From Gluconobacter thailandicus F149-1 = NBRC 100600 (GTDB lineage Bacteria > Pseudomonadota > Alphaproteobacteria > Acetobacterales > Acetobacteraceae): a DNA stretch of 63,461 nt. The notes under the pieces were generated by a model that searched no databases, was not told the DNA's origin, and was given only the letters and a program-made list of their open reading frames with translations. Where the stretch lies: NCBI RefSeq assembly GCF_000964465.1, contig NZ_BANH01000050.1, positions 1-63,461 of the forward strand. The letters are read 5' to 3'. Of this stretch, positions 36,982 to 46,421 are shown in pieces (positions within the stretch are counted from its first letter, which is position 1; every line of letters begins with the position of its first letter). Position numbers and translations under genes: made by a program.

Positions 36982-37009
36982 AGAAAATCCGTTTGGTGAG
37001 GGAGATAGT

Positions 37010-37684
37010 ATGTCTACTTTCCATATCCCGGATGAAACACCAACGGATTTCCATTCAGTGGCTGGGAGGATAGGAAGTCCTGACGTTTCTCCGCAGGACC
37101 ATACCGTGATCAACTCCGTCTACCGCCGCATTACCGACCTCGCCGCCTCTCCCAAAGCTGTATGGTGGCTGATCGTCATCGCCATGGCAGAAGCCTGCGT
37201 CTTTCCCATCCCGGTAGATCTGATGCTGATCCCCATGATCCTGACCCGACAGGACCGGGCATGGTTTCTGGCAACTGTCTGTACAGCCGCGAGCGTGGTT
37301 GGTGGCGTAATCGGGTGGATTCTCGGGGCCTTCCTGATGAAACACATCGGCATGCCGATCGCACATTTCTACCACGCAGATGGACGAATCCTGGCACTTG
37401 AAGAGATGTTCCGCCGGTATGGTGTCTGGATCATTCTCGGAAAGGGTCTCACCCCACTTCCCTACAAGTTTGTTACCCTGGCCGCTGGAGCGGCACATTA
37501 TCCGCTTCTGCCCTTTATTGCAGCCAGCATCGTCACGCGAGGGGCACGCTTTTTTCTGGAAGCAGCGCTGCTTAAGGCTTTTGGTGAACCCGTCCGGGAC
37601 TTTATCGAGAAACGCCTGACCGTAATTCTGTTGATCCTGCTGGTGGTGATCGTCGCCGGTGTAGCACTCGTTGAACTCCTTTGA
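37010..37684 (+). CDS. YqaA/DedA-family membrane protein
   Basis: This 224-residue protein belongs to the SNARE-associated/DedA superfamily, YqaA branch. After about 45 hydrophilic residues come five or six hydrophobic segments. MAEACVFPIPVDLMLIPMIL carries the acidic residue and Pro pair of the re-entrant loop, and GKGLTPLPYKFVTLAAG carries the conserved Pro/Lys in the second half. DedA proteins are proposed to scramble or transport undecaprenyl or other lipids. GGGAG lies five bases before the ATG. It is divergent from the cytochrome b561 gene, with 28 bases between starts, and is followed by about 260 bases without a gene. Confidence 0.85.
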   Translation: MSTFHIPDETPTDFHSVAGRIGSPDVSPQDHTVINSVYRRITDLAASPKAVWWLIVIAMAEACVFPIPVDLMLIPMILTRQDRAWFLATVCTAASVVGGVIGWILGAFLMKHIGMPIAHFYHADGRILALEEMFRRYGVWIILGKGLTPLPYKFVTLAAGAAHYPLLPFIAASIVTRGARFFLEAALLKAFGEPVRDFIEKRLTVILLILLVVIVAGVALVELL

Positions 37685-37944
37685 TCAGATCGTCACATTT
37701 CACACAGAGGATATTCACACAAATAACAGAAATATTCTTTAATTATAAAAATAACATGTTATTCTCTGTGCGATCGTAAACCCCATACGGTCATCGGTTA
37801 CGGCTTTCCGGCAGTTCCAACTGTTGCCTCTTCCAGCCTCCCCTCAGCTTCGCACGCGGCGAATCCGAGAGGATATCTGGAGATGGATTGCCAGTCTCCG
37901 CACGACAACCCGAACACACATTCCCGCTGTCACAGGAGCTTGCC
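37685..37944. promoter_or_regulatory. Regulatory gap before the polyol-transport genes
   Basis: No gene is seen in these 260 bases. The first part is AT-rich and holds a perfect 14-base palindrome, AATAACATGTTATT (37750-37763). It also has TATAAA (37744-37749) immediately upstream, a possible -10 box. The remainder is a G+C-rich leader that ends with AGGAG before the 71-residue gene. The palindrome is a fair operator candidate for a sugar-alcohol regulator, but no regulator gene is nearby. Confidence 0.5.
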
Positions 37945-38160
37945 ATGTTTAGAAGAGAGACAAACTTTAGCGCTAAACGTTTTCAGATCCTGCCGTCTGC
38001 CACACGCGCAACTGGCTTGTTCAGTGGGCTGGAAGCGCAGTTTCTTGGAATGGCTTCTCCTGGAATTCTAACGCTACGGGACACTGTTGATGGTGTGGAC
38101 TCCCGACCGATGACACCCTTTGAAGACAACGTCCCTTCACGGAGACATGACCATCCATGA
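37945..38160 (+). CDS. Small protein coupled to the MFS permease
   Basis: A 71-residue frame begins with ATG, with AGGAG six bases upstream, and ends in the TGA of an ATGA overlap with the permease start. That is the pattern of a translated, coupled upstream gene. The peptide is basic at the start (MFRRETNFSAKRFQ) and has no membrane helix or motif I recognise. The C-terminal third is hydrophilic (DTVDGVDSRPMTPFED). Another frame covers part of it, but lacks a good ribosome site. It may be a regulatory upstream ORF rather than a working protein. Confidence 0.5.
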   Translation: MFRRETNFSAKRFQILPSATRATGLFSGLEAQFLGMASPGILTLRDTVDGVDSRPMTPFEDNVPSRRHDHP

Positions 38161-39524
38161 GTGCCACAGAGATTTCTCCACCCCCCCGACCACTCATCAC
38201 CAAGTCACGCGTGCTCTGGGGCATGCCGGTAATGTTATTGTGGGGCTACATCGCCGTTGCCCTTTACATGACGGGCGACGGCATCGAAGTCGCATTCCTT
38301 GCGAAATACGTCACGCAGATCGGCTTCACGCCCAAGCAAGCCGGCATGCTCTTCACCATTTATGGTGCAACAGCCGCCATTTCGAGCTGGCTGTCCGGCG
38401 TTCTGGCTGAAGTTTATGGTGCACGTCGCATTATGGCGATCGGCACTCTCTGGTGGGCGCTGTGCCATGTAGCTTTCCTCGGCCTCGGCCTGGCTCAGCA
38501 TTCCTTCCCGATGATGATGCTGTTCTACGGCCTGCGCGGTTTCGCATACCCGCTGTTCTTCTATGCCTTCTTCTTCTGGATCGTTCAGAAGACCCCTGAT
38601 CATCGTCTGGCCTCTGCCATTGGCTGGGTCTGGTCCATGTTTACGCTGGGTTACGGCATCATTGCCTCGTTCCTGCCGAGCTGGACGATTCCGGCTTTCG
38701 GCTTCATGCCAACGCTGTGGATGTCCCTGGCATGGGTTCTTGCTGGCGGCGCACTCGCCTGCCTGACCATTCGTGAAGAGCCTGCCGAAGCTGCACCGCT
38801 GGCCGCCAAGGTTCCTCTGAAGGATCAGCTTATCGAAATCAGCCGCAGCCTCACACTGATTGTGGAGAACCGTGACATTGCATTGGCGCTCATCACGCGC
38901 GTCATCTGCAACCTGTCCCTGTTCGGCTTCCCGGTCATTATGCCGCTGTTCTATACGTCCCCAGAAGTCGGATTCACCATGCCGGAATGGCTCCGGATTT
39001 ATGGTGCATTCTTCCTGGTACAGCCTGTGACGAACGTCTTGTGGGGCCTGATCGGGGACCGGATCGGCTGGCTGCGTCAAATGCGCTGGTTCGGGTTTGT
39101 CGGATGTGCCATGGCAAGCATTGCCTTCTACTTCATCCCCCATCTGATGCCGGGCAATATGTTTACGGCCATCATTGGCGCCCTGTTTTTGGCTTTGACG
39201 CTCAATGCGTTTGTTCCAATGGGCGCGATCTTCCCGGCAATTGCTCCTGAACATAAAGGTGCAGCAGTGTCGGTTCAGAACCTTGGTGGTGGACTGAGCA
39301 ACTTCCTCGGCCCGGCGCTGGCAACGCTGTTCGTCACCAGCTACGGCACACAGGGCGTCGTCTTTATTTACGCAGCCCTATACCTTCTGGCCGCCGTGAT
39401 CACATGCTTCATCCGCCTGAAGCAGCCTAAGGGCGCCAATGCAATGGAAGTGTTCTCCGCTGCAAAAGCCGCTGCAGTTCATGAAGAAATGAATGATCTC
39501 GGCCTTCAGACGCAGAAAAGCTGA
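38157..39524 (+). CDS. MFS polyol-type permease (RbtT/DalT/CsbX family)
   Basis: This 455-residue transporter has twelve predicted helices and closely resembles the ribitol/D-arabinitol permease group (TIGR00897-like). Typical segments are WGYIAVALYMTGDGIEVAFL after a short N-terminus, KQAGMLFTIYGATAAISSW with the loop VLAEVYGARRIMA, and DHRLASAIGWVWSMFTLGYG. The family imports pentitols and hexitols with protons, which fits sugar-alcohol-oxidising acetic acid bacteria. Which polyol is carried cannot be told. The start is coupled to the 71-residue gene. Two hairpins follow, the second a strong terminator. Confidence 0.9.
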   Translation: MSATEISPPPRPLITKSRVLWGMPVMLLWGYIAVALYMTGDGIEVAFLAKYVTQIGFTPKQAGMLFTIYGATAAISSWLSGVLAEVYGARRIMAIGTLWWALCHVAFLGLGLAQHSFPMMMLFYGLRGFAYPLFFYAFFFWIVQKTPDHRLASAIGWVWSMFTLGYGIIASFLPSWTIPAFGFMPTLWMSLAWVLAGGALACLTIREEPAEAAPLAAKVPLKDQLIEISRSLTLIVENRDIALALITRVICNLSLFGFPVIMPLFYTSPEVGFTMPEWLRIYGAFFLVQPVTNVLWGLIGDRIGWLRQMRWFGFVGCAMASIAFYFIPHLMPGNMFTAIIGALFLALTLNAFVPMGAIFPAIAPEHKGAAVSVQNLGGGLSNFLGPALATLFVTSYGTQGVVFIYAALYLLAAVITCFIRLKQPKGANAMEVFSAAKAAAVHEEMNDLGLQTQKS

Positions 39525-39542
39525 AGCTCCTAAAAAACCAAA

Positions 39543-39617
39543 AGCCCGGCGCATTACTGCCGGGCTGTCAGATACCAGAAAACGCCGCCCTCTGCTTTTG
39601 TGGGCGGCGTTTTTTTG
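39543..39617. terminator. Hairpin plus bidirectional terminator after the permease
   Basis: First AGCCCGGC (39543-39550) pairs with GCCGGGCT (39559-39566) without a T tract. Then AACGCCGCCC pairs with GGGCGGCGTT and is followed by seven T residues, with four A residues before it. The second lies between the convergent permease and transglycosylase genes and can serve both. Confidence 0.92.
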
Positions 39618-39623
39618 TGTGGG

Positions 39624-41594
39624 TCAGTTCAGGGCCAGTCGCTCATGCGCCAAGGCCATTTCGGCTCCAAAGGACGGCCACTCGGCGTGCGTCAAAGCCT
39701 TGAGTGACGGAGAAGAGAGCCCCATCCGCTTGGCATAAAGCCATGTATATGTGAGGGTACGGTGAACATAATCACGCGTCTCGGTATTCGGCAGGGTTTC
39801 CATGAAAAACAGAGGATCATGGAGATCTGCGGTCTGGGCACTCTCCCAGCGCGCAATCGCACCAGGCCCCGCATTATAGGACGCCAGAACACGCACAAGG
39901 TCCCCACCCTCAGGCTGGGCAGCCTGTGCCGTATGGCTGGACTGGTTCGCAAGATACAGCACGTAGAGCTGACCGATCTCGAGATTGGAGGCCGGATTAT
40001 GCAAACGGCTAACCATATCGGGCGGGACCGGAATCACCGCCATACCATGAGCATCATAGGTCTGATGATGCAGCGTGATAAAGCTCGCCGTCACAGGACG
40101 GATCTGCATCAGGCCATGGGCCCCAGCCCCTGATGTCGCGGCCGGATCAAAGTTCGATTCAACCCGCGTCAAAGCATAGACCAGCGCCGGATTCATGCGG
40201 AAACCATGATTGGGACGCAGACGAGGCATTGGAAGCGCCGTTGCAGCGGTATCAGGATGGCTCTCACCGTCCATGATGAGAGACGCCAGCTGTTCGGACA
40301 GATCCTCGAAACCAGCGGCCTGTGCGACGAGCTGAAGCGAACGGGCACGCGCGCTGTCAGCCGCAATATCAGGCCAGATACGCCGCATCAGGGCTTCGGC
40401 ACGTGCACGCTCTCCGATCTGAAGAAGCGCGAAAAGTTGCCTTCCCTGTGGAAGGGCGCCAATAGCTTCGACATCGATTTCACCGAGAACCGGCACAGGG
40501 TCATGCAGGGTGATCTCGGTAGGACTGTCTGGCAGACGGGCATGTCCCTTCCGTCCCAGATCAAGCGTCTGGGCTGCCAGCATTCCATAAAAAGTTTCGT
40601 GATGGTTCGCTGCACGATGCAGCCAGGACACATACGCCGCCATTGCATGACGGCGCGCCTCTGCACGCGCAGCCCAGAAGGCAGCAGCAGCATGAAGCTC
40701 CTGCGAGGTTACAGGAGCATTGGCCGCGGATTCGAACAGCTCATACGCTGCATCGATATGGCCTTCCCGCCAGGCAGCCAGGCCGGCCACATAAGCTGGC
40801 AGCCCGACCTGATGGTCGCCGCGCTCAAAGCCCTTACATCCGTGATGTAATGCACTTTGCGCTTCACCTTGAGACAGCAGACTGAGGGAGATTTCCCCGT
40901 ATAGCTGCGCAGCGTAGGCCGGCGTCATGCCTGGGGTAATATCCACAAGGTGCAACGCGCTGGTCGCGCCTTTGAGGCCCTGCATAGCTCGCTCCTGAAC
41001 CGTGCGATCCAGAAGAGGATTGCGGGTAAAGGCGCGCGCCAGCGGGTCTGGCGTGAAATTGGGCGACACATGCACCGTATCGGGCCGGTCATCGGGGGCG
41101 AGAGAATGCACAAAGGACTGCGCCGGAACGGAACCTGCGGACGCTGTTCGGAGCAGAAGACCCTGAATAGCCGGCGCATCTGGCTGCGTTGAGTAGCTTT
41201 TCAGCCAATCACGGAGTTGATCGGCTGCAGGATGCGCACCTGGCGCCAGATAGCGGTCTGCGAGAACGTCTGCCAGCAGCACGCGATCGGTCAGCAGACG
41301 CGTCAGATCGTTCGCTGTTTGCAGATCGCCACGGCGTTGGGCCTGAAGAATCAGACGATATCGGTTGGCCACGGTGGCCGTAAGAGGGTGAGGCAGCGAG
41401 ACGGTACCGTCTCCACCTAGGGAGGGGCGTGCTTCCGCAAACGCTGTTTCGTCACCTGCATGATCCGGTTGGGGCGGTTGCAACCGCCCACCTTCAGCAC
41501 GCGCCGGGGAGAATGTTCCACCGGCCAGAATCAGCACACTGACGAGCAACGCTCGCGCCGTGCCACCTGAGATGAAAGGGTTAATCCTTCGCAT
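39624..41594 (-). CDS. Soluble lytic murein transglycosylase (Slt70-like)
   Basis: This 656-residue protein cleaves the glycan backbone of peptidoglycan to 1,6-anhydro ends. A signal peptide covers about 1-33 (LVSVLILAGGTFSPARA). A long superhelical alpha-domain (about 70-430) precedes the SLT domain. The catalytic Glu is in LVYALTRVESNFDP near residue 486, followed by SGAGAHGLMQIRP and the later LVRVLASYNAGPGAIARW. The family is GH23. The layout matches Slt70 rather than the MltC type because there is no lipobox. 41595-41759 upstream is non-coding; it contains T-rich stretches but no clear terminator stem. Confidence 0.92.
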   Translation of the reverse strand: MRRINPFISGGTARALLVSVLILAGGTFSPARAEGGRLQPPQPDHAGDETAFAEARPSLGGDGTVSLPHPLTATVANRYRLILQAQRRGDLQTANDLTRLLTDRVLLADVLADRYLAPGAHPAADQLRDWLKSYSTQPDAPAIQGLLLRTASAGSVPAQSFVHSLAPDDRPDTVHVSPNFTPDPLARAFTRNPLLDRTVQERAMQGLKGATSALHLVDITPGMTPAYAAQLYGEISLSLLSQGEAQSALHHGCKGFERGDHQVGLPAYVAGLAAWREGHIDAAYELFESAANAPVTSQELHAAAAFWAARAEARRHAMAAYVSWLHRAANHHETFYGMLAAQTLDLGRKGHARLPDSPTEITLHDPVPVLGEIDVEAIGALPQGRQLFALLQIGERARAEALMRRIWPDIAADSARARSLQLVAQAAGFEDLSEQLASLIMDGESHPDTAATALPMPRLRPNHGFRMNPALVYALTRVESNFDPAATSGAGAHGLMQIRPVTASFITLHHQTYDAHGMAVIPVPPDMVSRLHNPASNLEIGQLYVLYLANQSSHTAQAAQPEGGDLVRVLASYNAGPGAIARWESAQTADLHDPLFFMETLPNTETRDYVHRTLTYTWLYAKRMGLSSPSLKALTHAEWPSFGAEMALAHERLALN

Positions 41595-41759
41595 AGCAGC
41601 GGGGTGCTACCCGGTTTCTGCTGCGCTGGCAAGGCTTCGTTAACTCGGACAGACATCCGGACTAAGCGATGATACAGTCACACACTGGAACAATCCAGTG
41701 GCAAACACCTGTTTTCGAGTAGTTTTTTACGTTTTCACGAAGTTTTTTCGGCACTGAAA

Positions 41760-42560
41760 TTAAGACTGGCTTTGTACCCTATTCTCAACATCCAATCTTT
41801 CCATCAGAACCAACAAATCCTGCCAGGCATTCCGCCGTGCAGCCGGACTGGCCGCCAGCTGAAGCGGGTGCCGCATAGGAAGCAGAGGGATCGGATTCGG
41901 CAGACCAGGAATCGCCACTGCAGTCCACTTCCCCCTCAGGCGGTTCAACATTGCCTGATCGCCCAACAACATCCGCAATGGCGTCACTCCCATCGTGACA
42001 ATCAAAGGCGGCCGACAAAGCGCAATCGTCTTGAGCAGAAGTGGCTGACAGGACCGCATTTCCTGATCAGTGACACCACGCCCACCGGGTGGCCGCCAGG
42101 GAACGGCCGGCGCCATGGATAAAGACGCCCGATCCAGCCCTACAGAGACCAGCATCCGCTCCAGAAGCCCTCCTGCCCTGCCCGCAAACAGCGTTCCTGA
42201 ACGGTCTTCATCGGCATCAGGCGTTTCACCAATCAACATGAAAGGAGCATGCTCCACATGAACCGGCTTGAGCCGGTGGGTTGCCGTCCGAGCCAGAAAG
42301 AGGTCGTCCAGCGTCTCGCTGGCGGCAATAAGGGACGGTAAATCCTTTGCCTGCTCCAGAGCGAACGGCGCTGAGCTTCGTATCGATACAGACGGAGTCT
42401 GTGGCCGCAGAGGCACCTCTGTCCGCGCAGGCAGGGCTCGAGAGGCCTCGGAAAGACGATCAATCGTCTCTTCCGAGAGGACTTCGTCCACTCCCCATTC
42501 GTATTGCAGCTGCAGGGCAGCAAGCAGTTCGGCCCGGCTCGGAACTGGCTGGGGCGTCAT
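41760..42560 (-). CDS. Family 4-like uracil-DNA glycosylase
   Basis: This 266-residue protein matches the family 4/5 UDG fold: GETPDADEDRSGTLFAGRAGGLLERM, quoted in part as GETPDADEDRSGTLFAGRAG, then VPWRPPGGRGVTDQEM and the C-terminal MRHPLQLAAS in place of the H-P-x-x-L motif. It would remove uracil from DNA. Family 4 enzymes hold a 4Fe-4S cluster through four Cys; only two or so well-placed Cys are seen (RSCQPLL, ALCRPPL), so the cluster may be absent. The start is uncertain: 42560 has GGA upstream, while 42614 adds 18 residues and would abut the divergent TPR gene. Confidence 0.8.
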   Translation of the reverse strand: MTPQPVPSRAELLAALQLQYEWGVDEVLSEETIDRLSEASRALPARTEVPLRPQTPSVSIRSSAPFALEQAKDLPSLIAASETLDDLFLARTATHRLKPVHVEHAPFMLIGETPDADEDRSGTLFAGRAGGLLERMLVSVGLDRASLSMAPAVPWRPPGGRGVTDQEMRSCQPLLLKTIALCRPPLIVTMGVTPLRMLLGDQAMLNRLRGKWTAVAIPGLPNPIPLLPMRHPLQLAASPAARRNAWQDLLVLMERLDVENRVQSQS

Positions 42561-42615
42561 GAAGCATCCGTTCAGGTTGGCGTCAGACCACAGGCGGTCT
42601 AGGATTGTTTCCATT

Positions 42616-44379
42616 ATGCAGATCACGCGCGGCTGGCCCAGATCAATTCCGGTTTTTTCCTACTCGCTTCGCGCGGGTCTTTCAGCAGTCCTGCTGGCCG
42701 GGGTGCTGTTTCCCCCCGCTTCTGCCGCGCCTGCGCCGGAAGTTCTGCCAGCGATCAGCCCCGACAAATCACTGACCGGGTGGCTCCTGGCCTCCAGCGT
42801 CATGATGCAGCGTGGGGAGATCGACGCGGCGCACGATGCCCTCTCGCATGTGCTGGCCTTATCCTCGCGCGATCTGAAGCTGCATGAAGACGGCCTACGC
42901 TACGCTGCGATGACCGGTCATGAAGACGAAGCCGTCGCCTTGGCGAAGACCCTTCCAGCCAGTGACATTGCTACCCTTGTTCTTGCGCAGAACGCTGTTC
43001 CCAGAAAAGCCTGGACAGAAATGCGTCAGACCCTAAGCCGTAACAGCCATCACGGACCGCTGGTTTCCGTATCGGCCCCCGTGCTGCTTGCGTGGGCGCA
43101 GGCAGAAGAAGGACACGTCGATCAGGCCCTCAGCACGCTGAACGCTGCAGCAGTCTTTGCTCCGACACGCCGCCTGTACCAGCTTCATGCCGCCCTGATT
43201 GCAGAGCGTCTCCCAACCCCGCATCAGGCCCAGTCTTTTTACCAAAAGGCAGGCAGCAGCCCCGATGACCCCCTCACCCTCCAGGTTTTGTACGCTCAGC
43301 TTTATGGTGGCTGGCTAGAGGGGCAAGAACAACATCCGGCCGCACGTGACGCAATCGCTGCACTTGGCGTCAGTTCACCCCTTGCTTCGATGATTATCGG
43401 CCCCCTTCAGCACAATCTTCGAAAACGCCCCCCCTTATCCGCAGCACAAGGTGCAGCAATTCTGAATCTGCAACTTGGCCTGATGATTACGGACATCATT
43501 CAGCAGGAGGGTATCCCGCGGGATCCGGCCATTATTACTCTCCAGCAGGCACTTTATCTTGATCCCAGCCTGACGGTGGCACGCATTTTTCTGGCAGACA
43601 CCTTTCGGGAAGGAAACCAGATTCCTAAAGGGCTGGACGTTCTCGAACATGTTTCCAACACGGATCCACTCGCTGCGTTAGCTGCTCAGGAACGTGTCAA
43701 TCTGGCCAGCCGCTCTCACGACTTACCGATGCAGGCAGATGCCCTGAATCGTGCTCTGGCTCTTCTCCCGGACAATCCGGAATTTCTGGTCCAGCTTGCA
43801 GAAGTCCAGGACCAGATGGGACATCATGCCGATGCGATCACTCTCTATACAAAGGCTCTGAAAGCCTCCCCACCACGCAAGGAAATTGCCTGGCCTATTC
43901 TCCTCGGCCGCGCCATGGCGGCTCAGGAGAACGGAAACTGGGCCATGATGCAGGATGACATGCATCACGCTCTTGAACTGGCGCCAGATCAACCGGAAGT
44001 TCTCAACTTCGTTGGATATGCCAGCATTGAGCACGATCTAGACCAGGAACACGCGCTTCAGCTTCTCAAACGCGCACTGGAACTTCAACCCAATGACCCT
44101 TCTATTCAGGACAGCTATGCCTGGGCCCTTCTGAAGCATAAAGGTGACCTGAAAACAGCTCTCCCCATTCTCATTCAGGCTGCCGAACACGCATCCAGTG
44201 ATGCTGAGATTGGTTATCACCTGGGAGTTGCCTACTGGTATCTGGGCCGCCACACAGAGGCACAGGATCAGTGGAACCAGTCCCTGGATGACAATCCACA
44301 GCCGCAGGATCGCACGCTCATTCTCAATGCCCTTCAACAGGGCGGCCCACATCTTAAAGCGTTTGAACAGGACAAATGA
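42616..44379 (+). CDS. Secreted TPR-repeat protein
   Basis: This 587-residue protein has a signal peptide (about 1-37, ending PPASAAPAP). Almost all the rest is tetratricopeptide repeats from about 55 to the C-terminus, including [23 protein letters not shown] and [22 protein letters not shown]-like blocks; the last ones include [21 protein letters not shown]. It should scaffold protein-protein contacts in the periplasm. The frame is open for 116 codons upstream, but that part overlaps the divergent UDG gene and has no signal character. It overlaps ispE by four bases, a common neighbour in alphaproteobacteria. Confidence 0.88.
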   Translation: MQITRGWPRSIPVFSYSLRAGLSAVLLAGVLFPPASAAPAPEVLPAISPDKSLTGWLLASSVMMQRGEIDAAHDALSHVLALSSRDLKLHEDGLRYAAMTGHEDEAVALAKTLPASDIATLVLAQNAVPRKAWTEMRQTLSRNSHHGPLVSVSAPVLLAWAQAEEGHVDQALSTLNAAAVFAPTRRLYQLHAALIAERLPTPHQAQSFYQKAGSSPDDPLTLQVLYAQLYGGWLEGQEQHPAARDAIAALGVSSPLASMIIGPLQHNLRKRPPLSAAQGAAILNLQLGLMITDIIQQEGIPRDPAIITLQQALYLDPSLTVARIFLADTFREGNQIPKGLDVLEHVSNTDPLAALAAQERVNLASRSHDLPMQADALNRALALLPDNPEFLVQLAEVQDQMGHHADAITLYTKALKASPPRKEIAWPILLGRAMAAQENGNWAMMQDDMHHALELAPDQPEVLNFVGYASIEHDLDQEHALQLLKRALELQPNDPSIQDSYAWALLKHKGDLKTALPILIQAAEHASSDAEIGYHLGVAYWYLGRHTEAQDQWNQSLDDNPQPQDRTLILNALQQGGPHLKAFEQDK

Positions 44380-45254
44380 CCCTTCTTCAAGACACCGCTC
44401 ACGCCAAGATCAATCTCTACCTGCATATGACCGGCCGCCGCCCTGACGGATATCACCTTCTCGACAGCCTTGCGGTTTTTGCGGGTGCCGCTGATGAGGT
44501 GCGTATTGCGGAAAAATCAGACCGCTTTTCTCTCTCTATTGAAGGACGCTTCGGCGCAGGCTTGGAGGCTGACGACAGCAACCTCGTCCTTCGGGCTGCC
44601 CGCGCTCTTCAGGCTCATGCCGGAAAAAACGACCCCTATCACCTGACGTTGGAAAAAAATCTTCCAGTCGCGTCTGGCATTGGCGGCGGATCAGCTGATG
44701 CCGCCTGCACGCTAAGATTGCTAGGAGAGCTCTGGAACATCGATGAGGCAGACCTCATCGCTATTGCGGAACCTTTGGGAGCCGATGTGCCGGTGTGCGT
44801 GCAGCAAAAACCAAACCGAATGGAGGGAATTGGAGAAATTCTGACAGTGGCTCCCGCCATGCCAAATGGCGGCATCCTACTCATCAATCCGGGCCTTGCA
44901 GTTTCCACACCCGATATTTTCCGAAGCTTCGCCGCTATGGGAGGAATTATTGAACGGCCTGCTCCCGTATTCCCCGCCCGCTGGACCTCCATGAGCGATC
45001 TTGTGGAGATGCTCTCTCTTACAGCCAATGACCTTCAAGCTCCTGCAATCCACCACGCCCCAAGTATCGGGAAAGTCCTCGACACACTGGATATGCAGAA
45101 AGAGTGCCTAATGGCTCGTATGAGTGGATCAGGCGCAACCTGCTTTGGCCTCTTTCCAACCCCAGACGCAGCCCGCAACGCTGAAATTGAGCTTTCCAAA
45201 GAGGCCGCCCATCTGGGATGGTGGACATGGGCAGGCCCCCTCCTTCAGGATTAA
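44376..45254 (+). CDS. ispE: 4-(cytidine 5'-diphospho)-2-C-methyl-D-erythritol kinase
   Basis: IspE phosphorylates the 2-OH of CDP-methylerythritol in the non-mevalonate isoprenoid pathway. This 292-residue GHMP kinase has [20 protein letters not shown] near the start, the phosphate-binding loop [19 protein letters not shown] near residue 105, and [12 protein letters not shown] near 252. The key Lys/Asp positions ([14 protein letters not shown]) are in place. It begins in the stop codon of the TPR gene (ATGA). The small downstream gene starts 34 bases later, and may be in the same message. Confidence 0.96.
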   Translation: MTLLQDTAHAKINLYLHMTGRRPDGYHLLDSLAVFAGAADEVRIAEKSDRFSLSIEGRFGAGLEADDSNLVLRAARALQAHAGKNDPYHLTLEKNLPVASGIGGGSADAACTLRLLGELWNIDEADLIAIAEPLGADVPVCVQQKPNRMEGIGEILTVAPAMPNGGILLINPGLAVSTPDIFRSFAAMGGIIERPAPVFPARWTSMSDLVEMLSLTANDLQAPAIHHAPSIGKVLDTLDMQKECLMARMSGSGATCFGLFPTPDAARNAEIELSKEAAHLGWWTWAGPLLQD

Positions 45255-45288
45255 CGCGTTTCTACGCTTCAAAGAGAGTCTCAGGAAG

Positions 45289-45687
45289 ATGACAACCGGA
45301 CCACGCATGCAGGTTACCCGCTCCGAGGACGGACAGAAGATTGTTCTTTCTTTCTTGGAGAGCAGCGGCCTTAACGGCGATATTACGCTTGATGAAGCCC
45401 AACTCACCCAACTGATTACCAGCCTGGGTCTGGCGCGAACCGCTCTGGTAGAAAAGAAACCCTCGGCACCCATTGAAGGTGCTCGGTTTTCTCCCGTGTA
45501 CAAAACCAACTGGGCACTTCAGATCGATACCCTGACAGAGGGGTCTTTATTGGCATTCCAGCACCCGGCTTACGGCCCGGTTGGACTTGTGTTTACTCCC
45601 ACCGACGCGGAACAACTCATTCGGGGACTTCAGCGTCATCGCGCGATGGTTCACTCCACTCCGGATGATGCGAGCAAACCTAGCTAA
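45289..45687 (+). CDS. Small protein of unknown function after ispE
   Basis: I do not recognise this 132-residue protein. It is soluble, without a signal or membrane helix. It opens TRSEDGQKIVLSFLE and contains ITLDEAQLTQLITSLGLAR and LAFQHPAYGPVGLVFTPTDA, which looks like a compact alpha-beta fold ending in a helix LIRGLQRHRAMV. The start is set at the first ATG after ispE; an ATG six codons on is possible. It converges on the last gene of the che operon with seven bases between stops. Function unknown; proximity to che is not evidence for a role there. Confidence 0.7.
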   Translation: MTTGPRMQVTRSEDGQKIVLSFLESSGLNGDITLDEAQLTQLITSLGLARTALVEKKPSAPIEGARFSPVYKTNWALQIDTLTEGSLLAFQHPAYGPVGLVFTPTDAEQLIRGLQRHRAMVHSTPDDASKPS

Positions 45688-45694
45688 AAACCAG

Positions 45695-46021
45695 TTAGAA
45701 GAGTTCAATATCACCCGCATACTGCGAAGAAGGCTCACTGCTTCCAGTAAGCCTCTCACGCAGAGCGGCTAACGTCACCTGCTCGACCGCGTCAGCACTA
45801 ATTGTGATGCCCAAGACATCTTCCTGGCCTGCAAGCCGTTGAAACAGACTCTGAAACTGCTCGAGAGTCTGCGTTAGGGAATCAAAAGACTGCAAAGTAG
45901 TGGTCTCTTCAGGAGCGACATGTGAAAGTGCCAACTGCTCTAGCGTCTGACATTCACTAAGAGTTCGTGAAAGATGACCGGCAGCCCCTTGGAACAAAGT
46001 CGCAAGCGCAAGAAACGCCAT
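45695..46021 (-). CDS. CheT/CheZ-like candidate chemotaxis phosphatase
   Basis: This 108-residue protein is the last gene of the che operon, five bases after the cheY2 stop, with GGAG nine bases before the ATG. Most of it looks helical. The segment SFDSLTQTLEQFQ holds a D-x-x-x-Q pattern (D47, Q51), the catalytic motif of the CheZ phosphatase, and rhizobial CheT at the end of the che operon also carries it. Size, position and helical character fit a CheT-like protein. No sequence-wide match can be shown by eye, so the assignment is inference. If correct it would remove phosphate from one of the two CheYs. Confidence 0.6.
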   Translation of the reverse strand: MAFLALATLFQGAAGHLSRTLSECQTLEQLALSHVAPEETTTLQSFDSLTQTLEQFQSLFQRLAGQEDVLGITISADAVEQVTLAALRERLTGSSEPSSQYAGDIELF

Positions 46022-46025
46022 ATTC

Positions 46026-46421
46026 TCAGGCTCCGCAGATCGGACCAAACACGGCCTCGATGCGAGCTTTCAGAGAACTGGTCGTGAATGGCTTGGCAAG
46101 AAAATTGTTCACCCCCGCAGAAATGGCTTGCTGAACCAATTCCTTGCTGGCCTGCCCCGTCAGCATGATGAAGCCTGTTTTTGCACTATGCGAAGACGCA
46201 CGCACGGCCTTGAGCAATTCGAGGCCGTCCATATCTGGCATGTTGAAATCAGAAATAATCAAATGCGTTGGATTTGCCTTCAGGTGCTCCAAAGCCTCTA
46301 TTCCGTTACGGACGCCTGCGACATGCACAAATCCAAGCTGAACTAGACTGTTCCGCAGAAGCGAACGAATGGATGTCTGATCGTCCACAAGAAGAACGGA
46401 CATGGATGAAGCGGAAATCAT
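46026..46421 (-). CDS. cheY: Chemotaxis response regulator CheY (second copy)
   Basis: This 131-residue single-domain receiver would carry the signal from CheA to the flagellar switch or act as a phosphate sink. It has VLLVDDQTS with the acidic pair, phosphoacceptor D58 in LIISDFNMPDMDGLELL, T88 and K110 in FLAKPF. The start codon overlaps the cheB stop (TAATG). In many alphaproteobacteria the CheY nearest cheB is the motor-binding one, but this cannot be decided here. Compared with the AT-rich cheR-cheW-cheA block the base composition is near the window norm. Confidence 0.93.
   Translation of the reverse strand: MISASSMSVLLVDDQTSIRSLLRNSLVQLGFVHVAGVRNGIEALEHLKANPTHLIISDFNMPDMDGLELLKAVRASSHSAKTGFIMLTGQASKELVQQAISAGVNNFLAKPFTTSSLKARIEAVFGPICGA

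Noticed and set aside
36982-37113. 44-codon upstream extension of the cytochrome b561 frame
   Set aside because: It overlaps the start of the divergent YqaA gene and has no b561 similarity; the GTG start at 36981 fits the family.
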